Origin: Podocnemis expansa
Taxonomy: Eukaryota > Chordata > Testudines > Podocnemididae
DNA: 64,000 bases
Assembly (NCBI GenBank): GCA_007922195.1
Contig: ML681964.1
Location: 2,432,734-2,496,733 of the forward strand
Direction of reading: 5' to 3'
Positions 56,661 through 64,000 of the stretch are shown piece after piece. The position numbers were made by a program, and so were the translations under genes. The notes below the pieces were generated by a model, which saw nothing but the letters and a program-made list of their open reading frames with translations, searched no databases and was not told the DNA's origin. Each line of letters begins with the position of its first letter. Positions within the stretch are counted from its first letter, which is position 1.

Positions 56661-59044
56661 CCACTGGTTAACTGAGCTCTGAACACATCTATGAGATCTG
56701 GTCCCACAAGTCTGAGAGGTGGGGGAATAGTTTGTGAATCCCACTAGGTATTGGTGATGAGCTACTTGACAATCAGGACTTTTGCAGCTTTTTGCATGCC
56801 ATCTGAGGGGATTTAAGTGCCTACCTGTTAGATGGCAGCTGAGCAGGGATTTGTGAGTGCTAGTGATGCCTAAATGTTGGACTGAGGCCCTTAAATCCCC
56901 TTTGAATCAAGCCCCTGAAGTCTTATGGGTCCTTAATGATCAATTTAGTGCCTAAACCAGAGCTGGGAAACCTACCATATAAAGATGAAAAAGCCCTCAG
57001 TTCTTTAAATGGCAGAAGATTTGTCTGTATACATAGATACATATTTTCTGTAATTTTTTAATGTTTCAACATGTGTAGACCATAAAAGAAAGCGAAAGGA
57101 CAGATGATGGGGAACTGAAAAATATTTGTGTTACTTTTCCAAATTTTCTTTCTCAGTAATTCTTTGAAATTGCACAGCTGCTGCCCTTTCTGTTTTATGA
57201 CTCCTTCTCCAGCTGCGTGAAATGCTACAAACCACTTTGTGATCTGACATTTAAAATATTTTCAATCAATGGACAAAAATGGCACAGAGATTACTCTACT
57301 GTGTGATATTACCCGGATCTTAAACTGATGCAGACAAAGAGAGGGAGGTGATTCTTAACTATTGTCAGTGTTGTATCTGTGCTCTTATAAAAGAGATTAT
57401 TTTGTAGTTTATCTCATAAGGGAATTTTGAGAGTTCAGAAGCTGGCTTCTAAAACTTTCTATAGGAATCAAAGTAACCACGTGAATTTTTTTCCACTGTC
57501 TGATTCTTAGCTTTCATCAGAATATTGTTGTCTAGCCTCAGCAATCTGTCTGCTGCATGGTGTTTGTTATAGTCAGTTCAAAGACAATTCTTTCAACGTC
57601 CTCGTATTTTCTTTAACTAGGAGACAATATAGATCAAGGAATAAGGACTCTAGAAGCCAGCTTGAACCAAATATACATAATTGGCCTTTAAAACATCTAA
57701 TGAAGAATGATAACCTACTTTCCCAACCCCACCTCCTTCCAAAAAAGAAGCAGATTTCATGTCTCCACTGAAGAGATCTTACTTTTTAATGTCTCATAAT
57801 ATCTCAGTGAAGTCAAACAATGAAACAAATAACAGGAAATGCTGCCACTGAGTCATGTAGCCAGCCTTTTAAATTCATTCATTTCCTCAGGAGGGTTTTG
57901 ATTCAAATATTGTGGCTAGATTTTGAAAAAGACTGGATAATTGTATTACAAAAAATACCTTTAGTGATGCATTCAAAAATATCAAATCATATGTTTCAGG
58001 GGGTAAGCTGACCACTGCAGTGATCAGGAAGGAATTCTTTGTCATACACAATGTGTGCATTTGGCTAAGGGCATTCTGAATGATTTTGCCTTCATTGTCA
58101 GGTATCAAATATTGGTTAAGGTAGGATGCTAGGCTAAAATGGGTAGACACCCATTTGAAATTTGGCAATATTGCTGCTGCTAGCAAACACCCACAAATTT
58201 CCCAGACTGACTATGCAAAGATGTTGACAAGAGGCAGAAAACTTGGCAAGAGAAACTATTGCTTATACAGTTCCTTTCCATTTTAACTGACAATTCTTCT
58301 AGACAGTGCAGTTCACCACATTTACAGAAATTCTTTTTTGTGTCAGACTTCTAGTTTCCATAGTGAAAGGTCACTAAACATCTGTTATTTTAAGGGGGAA
58401 ACATTTCCAGACACACTCATCATTTCAAAAAATATATCTGTACTCCATTAAAACTCTGTGTCTGAAAAGCATGTCCATTAAAGAGATTTAGTCTGAGTGA
58501 GATTCACATTCCACTGCATAACGATGTATTACAAATTACAATGGGATTCAGTGAACAAACCATCACAATACAGTAATCCAATTGCAGGATAATACTGTAC
58601 ACTATATCCTTATTATTCTGAACAAGCAGCTCCTCTTGACACACTTTGTTGCTAACACAGGCATTAATGGAGCTTTAAAAATTCTGACTTCAGAAATCAC
58701 AACATTCTAAAATCAGTGGGTCAGCATTTCAATCTTCCTGACCACTCCATTGACAATTTACTAATTGCAGTGCTCAAACAGATGAACACCAGATTAAAAT
58801 CTTCAAAGAAAAGCTGATGAGATTGAATTTATTTGCAAAATTCAGTTGTATTACTTCAGGACTTAATAGGAATTTTGGATTTTTCTCTCATTTCAACAGG
58901 TAATTTGACCTCATCTTTCTCTATATGCTGTTCCCCAGTGTTTGAATCTTTACAACTGTTTTGATTTGCTGTTACAGTGTGACCTGTTCCCATGACGTAT
59001 ACTACCCGGCATTTATATCCTCCCATTCTGTAAGTTCCTCCATC
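56661..59044. other. Non-coding stretch, nothing recognised
   Basis: AT-rich. The minus frame 58186-57887 has no recognised domain. Confidence 0.4.
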
Positions 59045-59148
59045 CTCAAAGCATCTTGTGAAGTGGGATTTTCTCCCATGAAAGCTCATGCAATAAATAA
59101 ATATGCTAGTCTTTAAGTGCCACAGGACTCCTTGTTTGTTTTTAACAG
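59045..59148 (+). mobile_element. PLE terminus
   Basis: CAAAGCATCTTGTGAAGTGG, GATTTTCTCCCATGAAAGCT, CATGCAATAAATAAAT and GTCTTTAAGTGCCACAGGAC form a single plus-strand end with no inverted arm. The core CTGATGA is altered to CTTGTGA while GAAA is kept. Confidence 0.82.
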
Positions 59149-59496
59149 AAAGAAGCTCCACATAGTCTCATTAATACCAGAGACCTCTCAGGCAATCTGC
59201 TGCTGTATGCAAGACTTCAGTCTGCTGCTTCCCATAACACTCACATTGGGTCCAGCTTCCTCTCTGTTCTGATGGAGGTTCAGCAAAGCCAAACCTGAGC
59301 ACACTTGGGCTAAGTCTGCCACTCTAGACAGCTGCCTGACTAGTCTGTATTAGAGAAACCTCTGATTAATACTCCTGATTCTTCTGTTCAGCCACTCAGC
59401 CAAGTTTTTTAGCAAAACATAATTCTTTTAGAAAGGAAAATAAAGCCTCATGGTCAGCAAAATAAAACAGGCTTTAGTGGCCCACCTCCCCCCCAA

Positions 59497-59534
59497 CACA
59501 ATCACAATCACAATCACAATCACAATCACAATCA
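59497..59534. repeat. (CACAAT)n simple repeat
   Basis: About six perfect CACAAT units. Confidence 0.97.
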
Positions 59535-59931
59535 CGCAGGCGTAATAAAGTGGCTTGTCACAACTCACCAGGCCAAATGTGAACTCTCTCATACCTGGAA
59601 TATTCAAAACCTCTCAACAATTTAAATTCTGTTCATTTTTGTTTCTTCAGGGGAGGCTGGAGTAGGGGAGTTGTGTGTAACATACAGTGAAGGGGACTGA
59701 TATAGAATGACATTTTCTTAAACCTTTCTCCTCTTCCTCTCTTTACAGAAATTGTCACTGGAGGTAAAATGTGTGCAGAAACCAGAACAAGCCCTATGCA
59801 CTGCTTAGGACTTCAGACCTGAGTCTTGTGATGACTTTTTCACAGGGCTGAATGTCACCCTATAAGCAGAGTTTCACTGTAGCAGTAGAAGGTCTATGTA
59901 GTAAAAGATCTCCAGCTCTTAAGTCAGTGTG

Positions 59932-60028
59932 AAAAAAAAAAGCAAGGAGTCTTGTGGCAGTTAAAGACTAACATTTATTTATTGCATGAACTTTTGTGGG
60001 AGAATATCCCACTTCGTCAGATGCTTTG
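59932..60028 (-). mobile_element. PLE terminus with 11-bp TSD
   Basis: A minus-strand PLE end (reverse complement: CATCTGACGAAGTGGGATAT, TCTCCCACAAAAGTTCATGC, AATAAATAAATGTTAGTCTT, ending CTTGCTTTTTT). It is flanked exactly by AAGTCAGTGTG at 59921-59931 and 60029-60039. This shows that a fragment under 100 bp can be a complete insertion. Confidence 0.9.
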
Positions 60029-60039
60029 AAGTCAGTGTG

Positions 60040-61087
60040 GTGGCACATTCTTAGTATAGTGCCAGAGGGAGTTGGTGGCTCTGCTCTCAGAGGCCCTACT
60101 TTCATCAACTCTATAGTCCCTGCTGGAATCATTTACATGACAAAATCACAATGTAAGGATTTCCTTGATCTTCCTCTCCAAGAACAGTGGTGATTTCTTT
60201 TGTCTTTCTCATCTACTCTTACTGTATACCTACAGGGGAACAACAATCAACGAAGAAGAGGAATGAAAGTCCACTGAAGGAATTCATTTCTTTCTCTCCA
60301 CTTAGACAATACCCTCTCCCAGGGGGGCAGCCAGGCACTGGAGAACTTCATGGTGTTGGGGGAAGGACTCTTCCCCTACAAGTCTTGAAGTAACAGCAGC
60401 TTCACTTTATGGCTGCTAATTCAATCAAGTGTCTGGAACAGACTTGACAGCCATAACATTACAGCAGACCGAAGGACGTTCTTGTGTCCCCTGTATCTCA
60501 CTCATCCTTGCACAAGCAGGAAGGCCATCTCTGTAAAGCTGGGCTCCATGCCATTCTGGGTTCTGGACATCCTTGTGAAGCCACCCAAAATGTCCCTTTC
60601 TCTGCTGCAGGAGAATTTTTCAGCACCTCAGGAGAAGGCAGCAGGATCTGCCTCTGCTTTTGTGGGTAGAGTTTTCCTGTAACTGCATTTGAGCGCAAGA
60701 AATGGCCTACATCATGTGTTCACATGTTACTGGGTGCGAATTGCAGCATGCATTAACCTGCTGTTCTGTATCTCCCTCTTCTGGACACTGTTGGTGTAAA
60801 CTGAAAAGTACTGAGCTGGCAGTAATGCCATCCTTTTAAAAAGTTGTATGATATTTGAGAAACCATGAACTTCGTCACCTCCACGTAACAGTTGTATTCC
60901 CAGACAATGAAATTAAAATGACATGGGGCAGTGTAGATGTAACACCCCCCCCCCATTTCAGCATTATTTTCCCTCAAATTCTGACATGACTAACACCCAT
61001 GAAGAGATTAGAGTTACAACAGGTTTAATTTAGGACAGGCAGTCACCTGGTGCTTCTAATCGGATGTTGGATCACAGACCCATGGAT
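60040..61087. other. Non-coding stretch, nothing recognised
   Basis: No repeat ends or exons supported. A short C-run lies near 60946-60954. Confidence 0.4.
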
Positions 61088-61285
61088 TAGAAGGGTGCAG
61101 CTGTGTTGGTCCCAGGTTATGAGGTAAATGAGGTGACATCTTTTACTGGACCATATTCTGTTGGGGGAAGGTACCCAGAGCTTCACTGTGCTGACAGATC
61201 TTAAAAAATTCTATGAACCTTGACAGATTGCACATGCTGCAATAGAAGCTGGTCCAATAAAAATTGCCTGACAACTACCTTGTCT
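61088..61285. mobile_element. Second PLE-like fold-back family (candidate)
   Basis: TGCAGCTGTGTTGGTCCCAG, GAGGTGACATCTTTTACTGG and ACCATATTCTGTTGG at the left are mirrored by AATAGAAGCTGGTCCAATAA, AAATTGCC and ACAACTACCTTGTCT at the right. The layout is like the other PLE termini but the sequence family is different. Family assignment is by resemblance. Confidence 0.5.
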
Positions 61286-61735
61286 TGCTCATTTATAAAC
61301 CTTTTCATTTTAGTTTTAAAGCTTATTGGAACAAGCCTGAGCTTGCTGGAGCTGGGCCCACCATCCTCAAAGTTGGTGGAGCACAGACCATGGTCCCATA
61401 TAACTCAGCACTTATGAATGCCTGTACTTAAACTGATTAAAATTAAGCATTCCATTTGTTTTTATCTTATTTAAATGTAACAGAGTGTGTAGTACAAACC
61501 AAAAAAAAAAACAAAAAAAACCCAAAAAGAACCCCTCCCCCAAAGCCCTACTTCATACACTTACTTTAAGAAGACTAACGCATGATAAGGACAGACACCA
61601 GTTTGTCAAATTGTCACCTGGGATTAATTCCCATACAGCACAATGTGTACACGTTTCATATACCTAATAAAACTAGTACTAAGATCTCAGTCTTATATTA
61701 AGGCACATGGCACATTTCCAGCATGGAAAAGTAAT

Positions 61736-61767
61736 AAAAAAAAAAAAAAAAAGGGGGGGGGGGGGGG
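61736..61767. repeat. A17-G15 homopurine tract
   Basis: Seventeen A followed directly by fifteen G. A homopurine strand of this kind can form triplex or G-quadruplex structures and is prone to length error. Confidence 0.95.
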
Positions 61768-62434
61768 CTAATGGGAAAATTAAATTTACAATGCAAGATA
61801 TTGATATCTGGACTGTGGATATAGCATGACCCTTTGCCAAGTATTGAATGCTATTGTAGCCCCAATATTCCAGGTGGTGCTATTACTCAGAATAAAATTG
61901 TAATATGTATTATATATTTCTTATGTGAATGATAGAAAGAGACAGACACCTAACCTATTCTTTACCTCTTATATTGTCTTTATTGTGATTCACTGAAGCT
62001 AGAAGGGCCAGTCAGTTCAACAGCATGAGCTGCTCAAATATTTAAACTCTTTATTAAAACCAAATCTCTTCCACCCTGTCCCCCCTTTGGCTAGAAGTTA
62101 TACAGAAAGGTTGCCTTGGTAAATAAAATACATTAAGAAAAGGACTGACTGAGCAAATACGCCTGACTGAAGGTATACCAGCATATATTCCAGTGAAATG
62201 CACTAAAATTATAAAGAGCTATTTCATGATGCAAGACTAGTATGTCGGTCCTGCTGTGTGCGCGCGCTCTCGCTCTCTCCACTTCCAGTTGTGCCCACTG
62301 TCATTGCACCTAGATACCTTACAACTCTTAAAACCACAAGACATTTGAGTCAGGCCAGTGGCTAACTTAATAATATTGTTGCCTGCAGTAAGCACAGGCC
62401 ACTAGTGCATATTCTTGTCATACTTTAGTTAAAC
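61768..62434. other. Non-coding stretch, nothing recognised
   Basis: AT-rich. A short GTGTGCGCGCGCTCTCGCTC tract lies near 62257. Confidence 0.4.
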
Positions 62435-62997
62435 AAATTGGTTCAAACAAGATTTTCTTCATAATGCCACTGTATAAATCCTTGGTACACCCACAGCGTG
62501 ATTATCGAGTGCAGCTCTGGTTGCCCAATCTCAAAAAAGTTACATTACAATTGGTAAAAAGTACAGAGAAGGGCAGCAAAAATGATTAAAATTATGGAAC
62601 AACTTAAGAAGGATTGTTCTGATTAAAAAAAAGATGCAACAAGAATAGGAGAGATGTCTATAAAATCATGAATGGGGTGGAGAAAAAGTGTTATTTACCC
62701 CTTCACATAATACAAGAACCAGAGGACATGCAATGAAATTAACAAGCAGCAGGTTCAAAACAAACATAAGGAGGTACTTCTTCACACAATAGACAGTCAA
62801 CCTGTGGAACGCATTGCCAGTGGATGTTGTGAAGATCAATTGGATTAAAAGAAGAATTAGATAAATTCATGGAAAATAAATCCATCAGTGCCTTTTAGCC
62901 AGTAGGTCAGGGACACAACCCAATGCTTTTGGTGTCCTCAGTCCTCTGACTGCTGGGAGCTAGAACTGGATGACAGGGCATGGATCACTCAATAAAT

Positions 62998-63701
62998 TAC
63001 AAGCAGTTGTGTGGCACTTTAAGACTAACAGATTTATTTTTTGCATGAGCTTTCGTGGGAGAAGATCCCACTTCCTCAGATGCTTCGAAGATGGGTGAAC
63101 TTACAGAAAGGAATGAAACTAAATGCAAGGGGGGTGTAAAACATAGGACCAGGTCATAAAGTAACAGCAGATCAGAGCAGTTTACAGGCTTAAAGAATGG
63201 GAAGCCTGAAGTCAAATTACCCTTTGTAATGTGAAAAGAACCCATAATCTCGATTGAGTCCTCCTTTCACAGAATTTAGTTTGCATATTAATTTGAGTTC
63301 AGCTGTTTCTCTTTGAAGTCTTGATGTCCCAGGTACATCTCTAACGACAGTCGTTAACAAATCCATCATCGAGTGATTAGGAAGATGGAAGTGCTCAGCA
63401 ACTGGTTTCTTTGTTCTTCGATTTCTGATATCAGCTCTGTGCTCATTCAATCTCTTACGGAGCGATCGTCCTGTTTGTCCAATATATAAGGTGTTGGGGC
63501 ATTTCTTGCACATGATGGCATAGACCACATTAGTAGACGAGCAGGTAAATGAGCCTTTGATGGAGTAGCAGGCTTGATTAGGACCTATGATGGTGTTTGT
63601 TGTGTAGATATGTGGGCAGACTTGGCAGTGTGGTTTTTTGCAGGGGTGTGTGCCTGCTTCAATGTTCTTGTTGTTAGATCTGTAGTTGTTGGTGAGTATC
63701 T
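62998..63701 (-). mobile_element. 5'-truncated Penelope-like element with endonuclease domain
   Basis: On the minus strand the element runs from about 63701, through an open GIY-YIG frame, a short 3' UTR, then the terminal sequence seen all over the window. That terminus reads CATCTGAGGAAGTGGGATCT, TCTCCCACGAAAGCTCATGC, AAATAAATCTGTTAGTC and AAGTGCCACA. It is inserted in an older CR1, whose sequence resumes on both sides. This copy links the many short termini to PLEs. Confidence 0.85.
63217..63700 (-). CDS. Penelope-like element GIY-YIG endonuclease domain (partial, open frame)
   Basis: About 160 codons are open, 5'-truncated, ending in a TAA after FFSHYKG. Upstream of the first ATG (63528) the same frame carries a Cys/His linker, GTHPCKKPHCQVCPHIY, then GSFTCSSTNVVYAIM, both typical of PLEs. 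The nuclease shows VVYAIMCKKC (GIY position), LYIGQTGRSLRKRLNEHR (YIG, catalytic Arg/His region), EHFHLPNHS and LQRETAELKLICKLNSVKGG (C-terminal Glu and the 'L.P.GLN' box). In complete PLEs this domain nicks the target after an RT domain; the RT is absent here. All core residues I can judge appear intact. Confidence 0.88.
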
Positions 63702-63810
63702 GTTCTGTTCATTCCCTTTGCAGCATATGGCACTGACCAGTGTTAGACAGGATACTGAGTTAGATGGACCATTGGTCTGACCAATATGGCCATTTTTAAC
63801 TTCTTTTTCA

Positions 63811-64000
63811 CTAAAGCAAGGTGGCTTGTGAAAACTGGTATTTTTGATCCCACTATTAAACTATTTGGCTGAATTAGCTATTGCTTGGGGTTATATGGAA
63901 CTGTAAGACGCTTATATGCTATGATATCAGGCACAACATAAGACTGCAAAACACAAAGAATTCTTTAGACAGACAGCTAGCATGACTTTAAGTCAGCCTT
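63811..64000. other. Unassigned end of window
   Basis: AT-rich sequence with no recognised feature. Confidence 0.4.

Larger units (their letters stand above)
62435..63810 (+). mobile_element. Old CR1/L3-type LINE 3' half, interrupted by a PLE
   Basis: Degraded ORF2 C-terminus (e.g. ACCAGAGGACATGCAATGAA, AGGAGGTACTTCTTCACACA, CTGTGGAACGCATTGCCAGT) runs to GGATCACTCAATAAATTA at about 62997. After the PLE it resumes CTGTTCTGTTCATTCCCTTT at 63702 and continues to TGGACCATTGGTCTGACCAA. Frames are broken. Confidence 0.82.

Noticed and set aside
59497..59534. CRISPR-like short repeats
   Set aside because: A contiguous hexamer microsatellite without spacers in a vertebrate genome.

Overview
The window looks like intergenic or intronic DNA from a reptile, most likely a turtle. 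The evidence is young CR1 LINEs, many Penelope-like element (PLE) termini, PIF/Harbinger and hAT non-autonomous families, MIR-like SINEs, and a tRNA-type SINE with a CR1-like tail. No bacterial or viral gene organisation is present. Species cannot be fixed from sequence alone, and all family names come from recognition, not a database search.

Host coding content is very small. The only convincing host-gene signal is a CpG island at about 14.37-14.93 kb holding a putative first coding exon on the minus strand (14600-14507). It encodes a signal peptide with a good Kozak context and a consensus splice donor giving a phase-1 intron. The rest of that gene would lie toward position 1 and beyond; I could not identify further exons.

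Layout: 1-14 kb is AT-rich with scattered hAT MITEs, PLE termini and old CR1 tails. 13.4-14.35 kb holds nested DNA transposons and a C-rich tandem repeat next to the CpG island. 15-21 kb has further hAT elements (several with clear 8-bp target-site duplications) and a PLE. 21.2-30.2 kb is a layered nest: an inverted PLE array is interrupted by a Harbinger transposon (21565-30176) carrying a transposase remnant and a Myb/SANT-like gene. That Harbinger is interrupted by a near full-length minus-strand CR1 (23968-30136), which is itself interrupted by a plus-strand CR1 (25498-27165) with an unbroken reverse transcriptase frame. 30-62 kb holds older CR1 pieces, a TTA-flanked Harbinger MITE, MIR-like inverted repeats, a two-copy palindromic repeat family and more PLE footprints. 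62.4-63.8 kb is an old CR1 interrupted by a PLE fragment that keeps an open GIY-YIG endonuclease frame.

The most interesting points are the repeated fold-back PLE termini carrying a hammerhead-ribozyme-like core, the nesting order, the giant CR1 palindrome, a PLE/Harbinger junction recurring at two loci, and a perfect 42-bp inverted repeat near the start. I saw no convincing new multi-gene system.
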